Of a stretch of 48,130 nucleotides of DNA, positions 1 to 8,911 are shown piece after piece (position 1 is the first letter of the stretch; each line of letters begins with the position of its first letter). Source of the DNA: Syntrophomonadaceae bacterium (GTDB lineage Bacteria > Bacillota > Dethiobacteria > DTU022); NCBI GenBank assembly GCA_007119965.1, contig SKOR01000077.1:1-48130 (forward strand). The letters are read 5' to 3'. Under the pieces are notes generated by a model, which saw only the letters and a program-made list of their open reading frames with translations, was not told where the DNA came from and did no database searches. The translations under genes were made by a program, and so were the position numbers.

Positions 1-606
1 AAAGTAGTTGTTCCCATATCTGTTTTAAACAAGCAGGGCAGGCTGAGGGAAGAGGAAATGGCCGAAATGAAAAAACACCCGGCTTACGGTCTCGACCTGG
101 TCAAAGCGCGGAATATTTTTAACGGCCCGTCACTCTCTATTATCTATAAGCATCATGAACGGATCAATGGCAGCGGTTACCCGCAGGGCCTGCATGCTGA
201 TCAGATAGAGATTAACCCTAAAATATGTGCCGTTGCCGATGTCTACGATGCACTGGTGTCGGACCGCCCTTACCGTCCGGGCTTTATGCCTCATGTGGCA
301 ATGGAGATAATGGAAGGGGAATCTGAAGGTTATGATCTTGAGGTTATGCAGAAGTTCTATCACAATATTTCTGCATACCCTATTGGTACTTTTGTTGGCT
401 TAAACAACGGATTTATCGGTGTTGTAGTACAGAATACACATGGTAATACAACCCGGCCCAGGATAAGGGTAATCTGCCGTAAAGATGATTTTGAGTCGTT
501 GGAGCACTTTGAGGTCGATCTGATCGACACCCTGAATATAGTTGTTGATCGGGTCTACGAAGATCATGAAATGCCGGGATATATATACTACCGGAATCCG
601 TCCTGA
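1..606 (+). CDS. HD-GYP domain protein, C-terminal part (c-di-GMP phosphodiesterase)
   Basis: This is the 3' end of a gene whose start lies left of the window; the frame is open from base 1. The visible 201 residues hold the second half of an HD-GYP domain. MKKHP..G lies near the start, the signature HHERINGSGYPQGL is encoded from about base 151, and ADVYDALVSDRPYR follows. Proteins of this family hydrolyse c-di-GMP to pGpG or GMP. The first metal-binding HD motif and any sensor domain are outside the window, so catalytic competence cannot be judged. After the domain come about 70 residues that I do not recognise. The gene is followed closely by a ComFB-type gene and lies about 8 kb upstream of a c-di-GMP riboswitch, which fits a role in setting c-di-GMP for motility control. 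Confidence 0.9.
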   Translation, partial: KVVVPISVLNKQGRLREEEMAEMKKHPAYGLDLVKARNIFNGPSLSIIYKHHERINGSGYPQGLHADQIEINPKICAVADVYDALVSDRPYRPGFMPHVAMEIMEGESEGYDLEVMQKFYHNISAYPIGTFVGLNNGFIGVVVQNTHGNTTRPRIRVICRKDDFESLEHFEVDLIDTLNIVVDRVYEDHEMPGYIYYRNPS

Positions 607-630
607 CCGGATAGAAAGGGATGTGCTGCC

Positions 631-891
631 TTGGAGTTGAGAAACCTGATGGAAGTGCTGGTATCACAGGCCATTGACGATATCAAGAAATACTATGAAT
701 TTTGTGCCTGCCCGCAGTGCCGCCTGGACATTTCTGCGATATCTTTAAACCAAATGCCACCTCGTTACGTTGTGTCAAATAAAGGCGACTCTTACGGCAG
801 GGCGGAATTACTGGCAATGCAAAAAGATCTCGATGTCCTGAGCATTGTTCTTGATTCCGTGAAAGCGGTGCAAAAACAGCCGCGTCATTGA
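631..891 (+). CDS. ComFB-domain protein, possible cyclic-dinucleotide receptor
   Basis: An 86-residue protein starting at TTG 631, 24 bases after the HD-GYP stop, with AAAGGG about 10 bases upstream. It shows the late-competence ComFB pattern: ELRNLMEVLV near the N-terminus, then CACPQCRLDI with a CxxC pair, then LNQMPPRYVVS. ComFB in Bacillus is encoded in a competence operon and is dispensable for DNA uptake. Cyanobacterial ComFB homologues have been reported as cyclic-dinucleotide receptors. The HD-GYP neighbour makes a c-di-GMP link attractive here, but that is inference from context. The length is near the family norm. Confidence 0.8.
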   Translation: MELRNLMEVLVSQAIDDIKKYYEFCACPQCRLDISAISLNQMPPRYVVSNKGDSYGRAELLAMQKDLDVLSIVLDSVKAVQKQPRH

Positions 892-1036
892 AGGCCCGGT
901 ACCGGTCTGTTTAACTTCCTGCTAAAGAACTGCAGCTGAAGTTGTAAAGGAAGCAAGCCGGCTTGAAAGTGATCACAGATCTGCCTTTCGCCCGGCAGGC
1001 ATAAATATCTTTTAATTGAGATGGAGGGCTGCTCCA

Positions 1037-2848
1037 ATGGATCAGAAGACAGCATTTGATGGCTCTAAAACAGAGAAGAAGGTCCTGCTTGCCCTGGAAA
1101 AAGGCGCTGTAATAATTTACGGTGATCCTGAAGAAAGACAAAAAGGAGCGATTATCAGGCCCGGAAAAGGGATAGATATATTTCTCAATGGAACCCGGGT
1201 TGCCGATCATGCTGAAGTTTTTCCGGGAGATCAGGTGGAAATAAAACCACGCGAAGAGGTTCAGGCCGACAAGCTTGAGGTTAAAATATCCGATGACCGA
1301 TTAAAGGCGGAAGCCCAATACTCCGTGGGATTCAAGGAATCTTATACCGTTTCCGACTATCCCCCCACTGATGATTTAGTCGTCGAAGGAATCGCCGGTA
1401 AAGAAAAAACCGGCAACCTCACCTCGGAAGAACTGATGAAAAACATCAGGGCGGAGGGGGTGGCCCATGGGTTAGATCCGTTCGCCATAAGCGGGTTGCT
1501 GACAGAAGAGGGCGCGTGGCAAACTGTGGCTGTGGGCGATCCTGTCCGGCAGGGTAAAGACGGTTGGGTGGAACCTCTCTTTGAAGCAGGATTTAAATCG
1601 GTTACCTATGGCCAAGAAGAGAGCCAGGTAGATTTTAGAAAAAGGTTTGAGATAGTTCAGGCCAGCGAAGGCGGGACCATTGCCCTCATTCACCCCCCTG
1701 TCCCGGGTACACCGGGTAAAGCGGTAACGGGTGAAGAAATTCAACCAGACCCTGTTAAGAAGGTAGAAATAAACTGTGATAGAGGGACAGCATTAAGCAG
1801 CGACCAAACCCAGGTTCTCGCCACCCGTAAAGGGGTGCCTACATATAAAAAGGGGCGGATGCATTCGTTCAGGGTTGAAGATATCTACACCCATAATGGC
1901 GATGTCGATATAAAAAGCGGTAATATAGATTTCCGCGGGCACTTTAAAGTCCAGGGAGCAGTAACTGAAGGGATGAAGGTTTCCGCTGACGGCAATATAG
2001 AAATTGGTGAGAATGCATCCGGGGCTGCAATACTGGCCGGAGGAAACATATTATTTAAAGGCAACTGTATAAAATGCACTGTGCAGGCCGGCTGGGTCAA
2101 TATGGTGTTAAAAAACATTTACGCCACACTGGATCGCATGGAAGGCAGTGTCGGAAGCGCCCTTCTGGCTTCTGAGGAAGTGGCTAAAGCCCTTGAAGCA
2201 AAGGGAAAACATAGTGAGCAGATGGAATCGGCAGTTATCAGGGCTCTTTTACAAAGTAAATATTCCGAGCTGCCTGAATACGCGGCCAGCTTAATGAAAA
2301 GCCTGAAGGATGTGGGACGCTCGCTGCCTGAAAAACTGGTTTTGACCATAAACGATATCGCCCCTTACTTTGTAGATTTTCAATACAGCCAGACCCTGGG
2401 CCGGCCGGCTTTAAAAGAAATAAAAAACAAGCTTGCCGGGCTGCAGGTAGGCCGGCAAGTTAAAGTGGAGCCGGCGGATATAACGGCACCGTACCTTCAA
2501 AACAGCATTCTGCACTGTACAGGCAATATCATTGTTTCCGGACCCGGATCTTACAACTCCAGGCTAAAATGCGAAGGTGACGTTAACATTTCCCGCCTTT
2601 TCAGGGGCGGCAGCATCGAAGCCGGGCGCGATGTTTATATTGGCGAAGCAGGCGCTCCGCGAATTACTGCCGATCAGGGACTGATTCAGGTTCCCTATAA
2701 AGGAAGAGTTCATATCGGAACCGCTTATGAAAATATTCGCATCAGGTTTGGCAGTACTGATTATCGCTTTGAGAAAAACCTCAAAAATGTCAGGGTAGTT
2801 CTTGATCAGCAGGATTTTGAGGTCAAAATTCTGCACTGGGAAAAATAA
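1037..2848 (+). CDS. fapA: FapA family protein (DUF342), flagellar locus
   Basis: A 603-residue protein of the DUF342/FapA family. The frame opens at TTG 1016, but ATG 1037 (MDQKTAFDG) has a GGAGG nine bases upstream and is the better start. The N-terminal third matches the FapA N-terminal region, with G.DPFAISG and the segment GGTIALIHPPVPGTPGKAVTGE. The middle and C-terminal parts are rich in glycine-spaced hydrophobic turns (for example SGNIDFRGHF and DGNIEIGENASGA), typical of a right-handed beta-helix. A charged, probably coiled-coil stretch interrupts the helix around residues 355-440. FapA proteins are widespread in Gram-positive flagellar clusters and are tied to polar localisation and assembly in some species. 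The biochemical role is not settled. Confidence 0.85.
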   Translation: MDQKTAFDGSKTEKKVLLALEKGAVIIYGDPEERQKGAIIRPGKGIDIFLNGTRVADHAEVFPGDQVEIKPREEVQADKLEVKISDDRLKAEAQYSVGFKESYTVSDYPPTDDLVVEGIAGKEKTGNLTSEELMKNIRAEGVAHGLDPFAISGLLTEEGAWQTVAVGDPVRQGKDGWVEPLFEAGFKSVTYGQEESQVDFRKRFEIVQASEGGTIALIHPPVPGTPGKAVTGEEIQPDPVKKVEINCDRGTALSSDQTQVLATRKGVPTYKKGRMHSFRVEDIYTHNGDVDIKSGNIDFRGHFKVQGAVTEGMKVSADGNIEIGENASGAAILAGGNILFKGNCIKCTVQAGWVNMVLKNIYATLDRMEGSVGSALLASEEVAKALEAKGKHSEQMESAVIRALLQSKYSELPEYAASLMKSLKDVGRSLPEKLVLTINDIAPYFVDFQYSQTLGRPALKEIKNKLAGLQVGRQVKVEPADITAPYLQNSILHCTGNIIVSGPGSYNSRLKCEGDVNISRLFRGGSIEAGRDVYIGEAGAPRITADQGLIQVPYKGRVHIGTAYENIRIRFGSTDYRFEKNLKNVRVVLDQQDFEVKILHWEK

Positions 2849-2969
2849 ACCCCCAAATAATTTTTCTAACCCCTTAACTATTCCTCCCCATTGACGATTA
2901 TTATCAATGAAGGGCTAATTTGTTGGCCCTGATTGAAATCAAAGTACCCATGGAAAGAAGGGATCATAG

Positions 2970-3266
2970 GTGAGAATCAGTTCAAATTACCTCCAACTGA
3001 TTAACCGCATTCTGACCGAAGAACCCGGTAAACCGGCCGGTGGTTCCAAAAAGGCTTCTGCCGGAGGCGAAGATCGTAAAGAGCTCTCAAGGTTAATTAC
3101 AGGCCTTCAGCAGGAGATGGATCGGATTGAAGGGGAAGGCGCCACTGAAAGGTCAGCCCGCCTGGAGAGCCTCGCTGAGCAAATCGAGCAGGGCAGGTAT
3201 GATGTCGACAGTAAAAAACTGGCCGAAGCGATGCTGAAGTTTATCAACAATAGCCAGCCCCTATAG
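2970..3266 (+). CDS. flgM: Anti-sigma-28 factor FlgM
   Basis: A 98-residue protein starting at GTG 2970, about 120 bases after fapA. The C-terminal half carries the FlgM sigma-binding pattern: RSARLESLAEQIEQGRYDVD followed by SKKLAEAMLKF. The N-terminal half is polar and likely disordered, as in other FlgM proteins. It should hold sigma-28 (the fliA product encoded at 30.6 kb) inactive until the hook-basal body is complete, when FlgM is exported. The placement flgM-flgN-flgK-flgL is the standard Gram-positive order. No convincing sigma-28 promoter was found in front of it. Confidence 0.93.
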   Translation: MRISSNYLQLINRILTEEPGKPAGGSKKASAGGEDRKELSRLITGLQQEMDRIEGEGATERSARLESLAEQIEQGRYDVDSKKLAEAMLKFINNSQPL

Positions 3267-3280
3267 AAAGGAAGGCCGAC

Positions 3281-3763
3281 ATGACGGTGCCTTCTTACCA
3301 AAAGAGGCTGCTGCTGCTCCGGGAAATACTGGCAGAGGGAATCAACCTTTTCAGGATGCTGCATGATTCGGAAGAGCAGCTGCGCGAACAACTTATCACG
3401 GGAGACCACAGGGCGCTCATCGAAGCAGAAAAGAAACGCGTTTTAATCAGGGAGCAAATTGCAGCCCTGGAAGAACGGAGGAAAGCCCTGGTTCCTGAGG
3501 GCACCGGTTTGCGAAGTTTTATTAAAACAATGGTTGGAAAAAACAGTCAGGCCGAACTTCTTTCAAAGCTGGCTTTGATATTAGGGGAACTTCGGGAAAT
3601 AAAGGTTATCCACGAAGTCAACCGCAATCTTCTCGAAGAGAGGTTGCGGTTTTCACAAGAACTCCGGGAAAAATTACAGGCAGCCAGGTTGACTTACGAT
3701 GAACGGGGGCAGCTCAACAAGCTGGAAGATGGGCCGTTGCCCAACCTCGACCGCAACTGCTGA
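3281..3763 (+). CDS. flgN: FlgN, export chaperone for FlgK and FlgL
   Basis: A 160-residue, strongly charged and almost wholly helical protein, 14 bases after flgM, with a GAAAGGAAGG ribosome site. The sequence is of FlgN type: a long N-terminal helix (LREILAEGINLFRMLHDSEE), a middle region EQIAALEERRKALVPEG, and a second long helix ending in REKLQAARLTYDERGQLN. FlgN keeps the hook-associated proteins FlgK and FlgL soluble and delivers them to the export gate. The two client genes follow immediately. Sequence conservation in this family is weak, so the call rests partly on position. Confidence 0.85.
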   Translation: MTVPSYQKRLLLLREILAEGINLFRMLHDSEEQLREQLITGDHRALIEAEKKRVLIREQIAALEERRKALVPEGTGLRSFIKTMVGKNSQAELLSKLALILGELREIKVIHEVNRNLLEERLRFSQELREKLQAARLTYDERGQLNKLEDGPLPNLDRNC

Positions 3764-3792
3764 CAGATACTTGATACAAAGGAGAATCTACT

Positions 3793-5190
3793 ATGTCCAT
3801 ATTCGGTTCGTTTGAGATTGGGCGCAAGGCTTTAAGGGCCCAGCATAAGGGGATGGAAGTAAGCGGTCAGAATGTTGCTAACGCCAATACCCCCGGCTAC
3901 AGCCGCCAGAGAGCCGATATGGAAGCGGTTGTTTCACCAATGGTTTCTAACCCATCCATGGCTCCCGGGCAGGGCGTAATAATAACCGATGTTGTCCGGG
4001 TGCGCAGTGATTTCTATCACTCTCAACTGGTTAATACTAGTTCAAACAAAGAATACTGGGATACCCGCTACGAAACATACCTTGGTGCAGAAGCAATTTT
4101 TATGGAACCCGAAGATTTTGGCATCAGCAAATACTTAGGCGATTTCTTTGATACCTGGCAGGAGTTAAGCGCTTCCCCTGAAGAATCTGCTGTGCGGGCG
4201 GGGCTTCGTGAAACTGCAATCAGTTTGACCCGGACGGTGGGTGATGTATACCAGCGCCTGGACGACCAGCGCCTCGATCTTGTAAACGAAGTCAAAATGC
4301 ATGTTAACGAAGCAAACAGGATTGCCGAGACCATAGCGGAACTCAATGACAAAATCCGTTATGTATCCACCATGCAGCAAAAATCAAATGAACTTTTGGA
4401 TCAACTCGATATGGCTGTCGAAGATTTGGCCAGGCTGATTGATATTCGCGTTCACGATAAAAGTAACGGTACCGTCGAAATATTTTCAGGCGGCAGGCTC
4501 CTCGTTCAGGAAGAACGCACATTTCCACTATCGGTTGAAGCGGGCGGAAGTGATGGCCTGCAGGTGTTGAGCAGCCGTGGCCTGCCGGTTCAGCTTAGCG
4601 GGGGCAGGGTGCCCGGTCTGCTTGATGCTGTCAACAAGGACCTGCCGGGCCTTCAGAATGACATTAACAGGATTGTGACTGCCCTGGTCGAGGATGTCAA
4701 CGAGATTCACAGGAAGGGCTTTGCACTTGACAGCGATACAACGGGCCTCGATTTTTTTACACCGCTTGAAGCCGGCGGGCAGGCAGCTGCCCTGTCATTC
4801 CAGGTTTCGGAATCAGTTTTGGCAAATACTGCTAACATTGCGGCCAGTGGTGAAAAATTTGCTCCCGGGGACGGGGACAAATCTCTGGAGATTGCCCGCC
4901 TGCGTGACGTGCGCAGCGCTGATCGTCTCGATGGTTCATCTATCGCTGAATACTACCGGGCAATGATTACATCTATGGGTGTTGAAGCCCAGGATAGCGA
5001 ACGAATGGCGGGGGCTTTTGAAAAGACGCTTAATCAGCTAAAAGAAATGCATGAATCGGTAGCGGGAGTTAACATCGACGAAGAAATGCTCAATATGGTG
5101 CAGTACCAGCAATCCTGGCAGGCCGCTGCCCGTTACTTAAGTTATGTTGATCAAATGCTGACCGTGCTCTTCACAGAACTCGGCCGCTAA
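3793..5190 (+). CDS. flgK: Hook-filament junction protein FlgK (HAP1)
   Basis: A 465-residue protein with GGAGA upstream of ATG 3793. The N-terminus is the rod/hook family helix with the family signature: GQNVANANTPGYSRQR at about residues 27-42. The C-terminus has the paired helix NIDEEMLNMVQYQQSWQAAA, which together with the N-terminal helix forms the D0 core. The middle region (about 190-380) is the variable domain, including GFALDSDTTGLDFF. FlgK forms the first of the two junction zones between hook and filament. Length is within the range of Gram-positive FlgK. Confidence 0.96.
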   Translation: MSIFGSFEIGRKALRAQHKGMEVSGQNVANANTPGYSRQRADMEAVVSPMVSNPSMAPGQGVIITDVVRVRSDFYHSQLVNTSSNKEYWDTRYETYLGAEAIFMEPEDFGISKYLGDFFDTWQELSASPEESAVRAGLRETAISLTRTVGDVYQRLDDQRLDLVNEVKMHVNEANRIAETIAELNDKIRYVSTMQQKSNELLDQLDMAVEDLARLIDIRVHDKSNGTVEIFSGGRLLVQEERTFPLSVEAGGSDGLQVLSSRGLPVQLSGGRVPGLLDAVNKDLPGLQNDINRIVTALVEDVNEIHRKGFALDSDTTGLDFFTPLEAGGQAAALSFQVSESVLANTANIAASGEKFAPGDGDKSLEIARLRDVRSADRLDGSSIAEYYRAMITSMGVEAQDSERMAGAFEKTLNQLKEMHESVAGVNIDEEMLNMVQYQQSWQAAARYLSYVDQMLTVLFTELGR

Positions 5191-5204
5191 GAGGAGGTTA
5201 GGTT

Positions 5205-7859
5205 ATGCGTATTACTCATCGCATGATCGCCAATACAGTTAACTATAACCTGCAGAACAGCCTGCGGAGCCTCGAAAAATACAGTAATCAGCTGTCCACC
5301 GGCAAGGCCTTTCAGCGGCCGTCAGAAAACCCGGTCGGGGTTGGCCGCGTAATGGGTTATTCGGCTTCGATCAACCGCAATGAGCAGTTCCGGCTGAATA
5401 TGAATCAGTCCCAGGGTTGGCTGGAGAACAGCGAATATGCCCTACAAAACAGCCTTGATGTCATGCAGCGGATTCGCGAACTAGCTATCTACGGGGCCAA
5501 CGAAAGCCTGACTGCCGAAGATCGGCGCGCCATTGCCCCTGAAGTACTCGAATTTATCGATCACCTGATCGGCATTGCCAATACAGAATCAAACGGCCTC
5601 TATATCTTTGGAGGGCACCAAACCCTCAAAGCGCCGTTTGTTCGTGAAAATGTTTACGGTATAAAAGCCCACTACCTTGAAACCAGCCATAGCGGCCACG
5701 CTGTGTTTGACGCAGGGGAAATCGAGGCGGGCACGGCAGGCAGGGAGATTATTTTAAACATTACAGTCGATGGAGAGAAGTATACTGTCAAAACCGTTTC
5801 GGGCGGCGCTGACAGGGCTGCAACATTTGACAATCTAAAAAATGCCATTGAAAGCCACTCCAGGCTGGCCAGGCATATCGCGGTTACCGGTGATGAAAGT
5901 GCCATGTTTCTTTCGAGGACAGCCCCCGGGGATTTCACCATTCATGCGGCAACTGAAGAAGCTGTAGCGGTGCTTGGGAACCTGGCCGAAGATGCGCCCC
6001 TGGCGGAAATACTTGCTGCGGACCAGAATATCAACCTGTCGGGGGGGATCAGCCCAAACAGCTTTTTGGCGGGGGATTATAAAATTATGACTGAAGACAC
6101 CGGCGGTGCTTATGCAGTGAATGCGGGTACGCAGTTCATTGAATATTCGCAATCCGGTGATCCCCTGGTGAACAGCATCAATGCAGTATCAGCAGGCCGG
6201 AACCAATCGGTGTCATTCGTGGCAGCAGAGATTGACGGCACCGATGTAACTTTTTCCTATGAATATAAAGAGATGGATCCGGGCAGCGGTGCTGTTACAA
6301 TGAACAGGGGCTCGGTTACCATTGATAAGTCGGCAGCAGTCCCGCAGACAATAACGGTTGGCAGCGTCGAATACGAAATAAACCTGAACAATCTTGAATT
6401 TGCCACAGGCGACAGGATGGTTATCAACACAAATGCAGAGATTGCAGAGCCGGGCGAAGCCGATCTCGTCCATCTCTATAAAGACGAAGAAGCAAACCTC
6501 ATATTTACTTTTGCTTTCGAACAGGATGCACTGATCGATGGAGTTCACAATTTCGTATTTTACTCCCTGGACCGGCAAAGCGGGGCGCTCCTCAACTCAT
6601 CTGTAGACCTCGAGTGGGGCGGCTCATTTGGTACCAATACTGACTACGACTTCCCTGCAGCAGGATTTACGGTTGGCGTCCTTGGCGAGAACGGCAGTTT
6701 TGCTGAGCGAACCGAAAAAGTTTCAGCCGGCGGATTGCAAAACGGGGCCTATCAGCTGAGTCATACAGGCCTGACCTCAGACCGGGATTATGAGGGTTCT
6801 GCGCAGGTAGTTCAGCAGTACCTGCAGGGCGAGGCCGCTTCAATTCTGAGCGGGTCAGCAGGCCCGGGCCTTGTTTCCATGGATATTGCCGATGCAGACA
6901 AGAATGCCTCAATTCTTTTGGAAGTGAGAGAGGTAAATCCCGAAAACGGCACAGTTAAATTTAGCTACAGATCGCATCAATATGATCGCGATGGTAGTTA
7001 CCAAAAAACGGAAGGCAATATCACCCTTGATTTTGGCGGCGATGAAATTCAAACTAAGGCTGTCGGCGGCCTTAATATTAATTTCCGGGGACTTGATAAT
7101 TTATCTCCTTCCGATGCTGAAGGTTTGAAAGCAGGCGACCGGGGTATTGTAAATATAACACCCTCCGTGTCCGCAGGTGAATCATATGAGCAGTTTAACA
7201 TAACCGGTGAACATCGCGGCAGTGATTCGGAAGCGCGCTATATTTTCACAGAAGGGGCCCTGGCGGGAACGGATACTGAACTGCGCTACTTCAGCCTTAA
7301 TACATTCAAGCGCTCACCCGATCACGGCCGAATTTATGACGGTGCGTTTAAGGTAAACGATGATACGCTGGAGCTGCTTCGTCTGCCTCAAAACCAGGTA
7401 TTCCATTATGACAGCAGCGGCTTTCCCGTTTACTACGGCGATAATAAAGATCGGATCCAGGAAATAAGTCCGCACCAGGAAGTAATCATGAATATGAATG
7501 GTGAAGAAGCTTTTGGCCCAAACCAGGAAATATTTGAAGCTGTTTACAATGTATACTGGGCCCTGATGGAAAATGATCGCGAAACTTTAGGTGACGGAGC
7601 CCTTGAAAAAATGGATACGGCTGTAGATCAAATCCTGGAAAATTTATCCCAGGTCGGCGCCCGATCGAACCGTGTAGAAGCGATGCAGAGCACCCTGTTC
7701 AGTGAAAACCTTTATCTGCGGGAAGTCCGCTCGAATATTGAAGATATAGATCTGGCGCATGTCATTACCGAGTTTACAATGCAGGAGAATGCCTATCGTG
7801 CTGCTCTTTCGACGGCATCAATGATGATGCAGCCCAGCCTGGTCGATTACCTGCGCTAG
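5205..7859 (+). CDS. flgL: Hook-associated protein FlgL (HAP3), greatly enlarged
   Basis: An 884-residue protein starting at ATG 5205 with GAGGAGG just upstream. The first 145 residues are typical FlgL/flagellin D0-D1 (MRITHRMIANTVNYNLQNS, QLSTGKAFQRPSENP, GLYIFGGHQT). The last 100 are the matching C-terminal helix (GARSNRVEAMQ, ITEFTMQENAYRAALSTASM). FlgL is usually about 300 residues. Here about 600 residues of beta-rich, acidic sequence are inserted between the two coiled-coil ends. The insert appears to hold two diverged copies of one unit, starting near residues 278 and 505; compare VTFSYEY and VKFSYRS, GSVTID and GNITLD. The insert should project from the junction as an outer domain. 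Confidence 0.93.
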   Translation: MRITHRMIANTVNYNLQNSLRSLEKYSNQLSTGKAFQRPSENPVGVGRVMGYSASINRNEQFRLNMNQSQGWLENSEYALQNSLDVMQRIRELAIYGANESLTAEDRRAIAPEVLEFIDHLIGIANTESNGLYIFGGHQTLKAPFVRENVYGIKAHYLETSHSGHAVFDAGEIEAGTAGREIILNITVDGEKYTVKTVSGGADRAATFDNLKNAIESHSRLARHIAVTGDESAMFLSRTAPGDFTIHAATEEAVAVLGNLAEDAPLAEILAADQNINLSGGISPNSFLAGDYKIMTEDTGGAYAVNAGTQFIEYSQSGDPLVNSINAVSAGRNQSVSFVAAEIDGTDVTFSYEYKEMDPGSGAVTMNRGSVTIDKSAAVPQTITVGSVEYEINLNNLEFATGDRMVINTNAEIAEPGEADLVHLYKDEEANLIFTFAFEQDALIDGVHNFVFYSLDRQSGALLNSSVDLEWGGSFGTNTDYDFPAAGFTVGVLGENGSFAERTEKVSAGGLQNGAYQLSHTGLTSDRDYEGSAQVVQQYLQGEAASILSGSAGPGLVSMDIADADKNASILLEVREVNPENGTVKFSYRSHQYDRDGSYQKTEGNITLDFGGDEIQTKAVGGLNINFRGLDNLSPSDAEGLKAGDRGIVNITPSVSAGESYEQFNITGEHRGSDSEARYIFTEGALAGTDTELRYFSLNTFKRSPDHGRIYDGAFKVNDDTLELLRLPQNQVFHYDSSGFPVYYGDNKDRIQEISPHQEVIMNMNGEEAFGPNQEIFEAVYNVYWALMENDRETLGDGALEKMDTAVDQILENLSQVGARSNRVEAMQSTLFSENLYLREVRSNIEDIDLAHVITEFTMQENAYRAALSTASMMMQPSLVDYLR

Positions 7860-7887
7860 TCATGAACTTGAAAGAGGAGGTTAAGCT

Positions 7888-8319
7888 ATGTCAGCTGAAC
7901 AAACCGCCGTGGAAAGCAGCCAGCGGAAACTAGTGGAATTTGTATTTCCCCGTGGGATTCCGGGTTTGGAGCTTTATCGCCGTTATTTAATTGAACCGGT
8001 CCCCGATAACCGGCTCTTTGCCATGTTGATCGCTTCCGAAGATCCGTCGATCGGGATGATCCTGGTTGATCCCCTTCCCTTTTTCCCCCGCTACCAGGTT
8101 ACCCTTCAACGCAATGATCGCAGTGATTTGATGTTGAAGAAAGAACAGGATCTGGTGATTTTCACTACGGTTACCCTGGAAGGGCAAAAGTTATATACTA
8201 ACCTGGCTGCACCAATCCTTATTAATGTAGCACAGAGGCGCGGTAAACAGATGATAGTTCCACACCGTTGTGATGATATGCATGTTCCTCTTGATACAGC
8301 GGCAGGCCCGGAAAACTAG
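7888..8319 (+). CDS. fliW: FliW, flagellar assembly factor and CsrA antagonist
   Basis: A 143-residue protein preceded by AGAGGAGG. The FliW pattern is visible: VEFVFPRGIPGLELYRRYLI near the start, then LFAMLIASEDPSIGMILVDP, and a C-terminal TNLAAPILINVAQRRGKQ. In Bacillus, FliW binds flagellin and CsrA so that flagellin translation is tied to export. The family usually sits directly upstream of csrA, but no csrA-like reading frame follows here. The protein carries an extra tail after the core (about residues 128-143). Confidence 0.92.
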   Translation: MSAEQTAVESSQRKLVEFVFPRGIPGLELYRRYLIEPVPDNRLFAMLIASEDPSIGMILVDPLPFFPRYQVTLQRNDRSDLMLKKEQDLVIFTTVTLEGQKLYTNLAAPILINVAQRRGKQMIVPHRCDDMHVPLDTAAGPEN

Positions 8320-8327
8320 CCGGAAGC

Positions 8328-8750
8328 GTGGTGGCAAAGATTAAACCAGGATATAACGCACTCCCTGATAAAGATCCCGGCAAAAAAAGTTTTTCCTGTT
8401 CGATAGAAAACCTCATTTTTCTGGAAGACGTCCTGGAAGAAGAGCGTGAGGCAATTGAAAAGTCTGATCAAGAATTTCTGCAACAAATTGGGGATCAGAT
8501 CGATCGCCTGCTCGAAGAACTCGCTGTTATAATGCCCCACGGGGACGATCTCCCCCGGGAGCAGGCAGAACTGCTGCTCCGGGCAATAGGAAAAGTCAAA
8601 AGCAAAAGAGAGTCTAATTGCCGGCTGATCGAAGCCACAGTTCAGGATACAGGAAGGGCTATAGGGCAGGCCTCGGCAGGAAGGCAGGTTTTAAAGGCAT
8701 ACCGAGGATCAGGTTCCAGGAAAGAGCTGTTTTTGAAAAAGAAATGCTGA
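8328..8750 (+). CDS. Hypothetical helical protein, possibly FlgN/FliT-like
   Basis: A 140-residue charged protein starting at the paired GTG codons at 8328, eight bases after the fliW stop. No family was recognised with certainty. Most of it is predicted helix with heptad-like spacing: IENLIFLEDVLEEEREAIEK, then FLQQIGDQIDRLLEELAVI, then EQAELLLRAIGKVKSKRESN. The C-terminal AYRGSG..KELFLKKK resembles the short tail seen on some Gram-positive FlgN-like chaperones. It occupies the position that csrA normally has after fliW. A secretion chaperone role is a guess from size, composition and place. It ends the upstream gene block, before the promoter and riboswitch of flgB. Confidence 0.55.
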   Translation: MVAKIKPGYNALPDKDPGKKSFSCSIENLIFLEDVLEEEREAIEKSDQEFLQQIGDQIDRLLEELAVIMPHGDDLPREQAELLLRAIGKVKSKRESNCRLIEATVQDTGRAIGQASAGRQVLKAYRGSGSRKELFLKKKC

Positions 8751-8911
8751 TAAACGACTGAACTTGCTCATGCCGCTTCGTTCTACATCTACCATGAACT
8801 AAATATTTAATTACAGGCAGCAGGAACTGTGAATTGCCAGTCGAAATATTATTCACCATACCTGAATTGTTACATAAATATTATTATTAATAATTTTACA
8901 TAGCAATTGTC
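8751..8911. other. AT-rich intergenic region upstream of the flgB promoter
   Basis: A gene-free stretch between the helical-protein gene and the flgB promoter. The last 60 bases are very AT-rich and include a 12-base perfect palindrome ATTATTAATAAT at 8883-8894, just upstream of the -35 box. This could be an UP element or an operator; nothing in the sequence decides between them. I see no terminator for the upstream genes and no reading frame of note. Confidence 0.5.

Noticed and set aside
2891-2921. Possible promoter TTGACG ... TAATTT before flgM
   Set aside because: The spacing of 19 bases and poor -10 box make it weak; the TTGACG also lies within a short inverted repeat (CATTGA/TCAATG). 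Not supported enough to list.
8740-8911. A csrA gene after fliW
   Set aside because: No frame encodes the expected MLVLTRK-type start or a protein of that size; the following gene is an unrelated helical protein.
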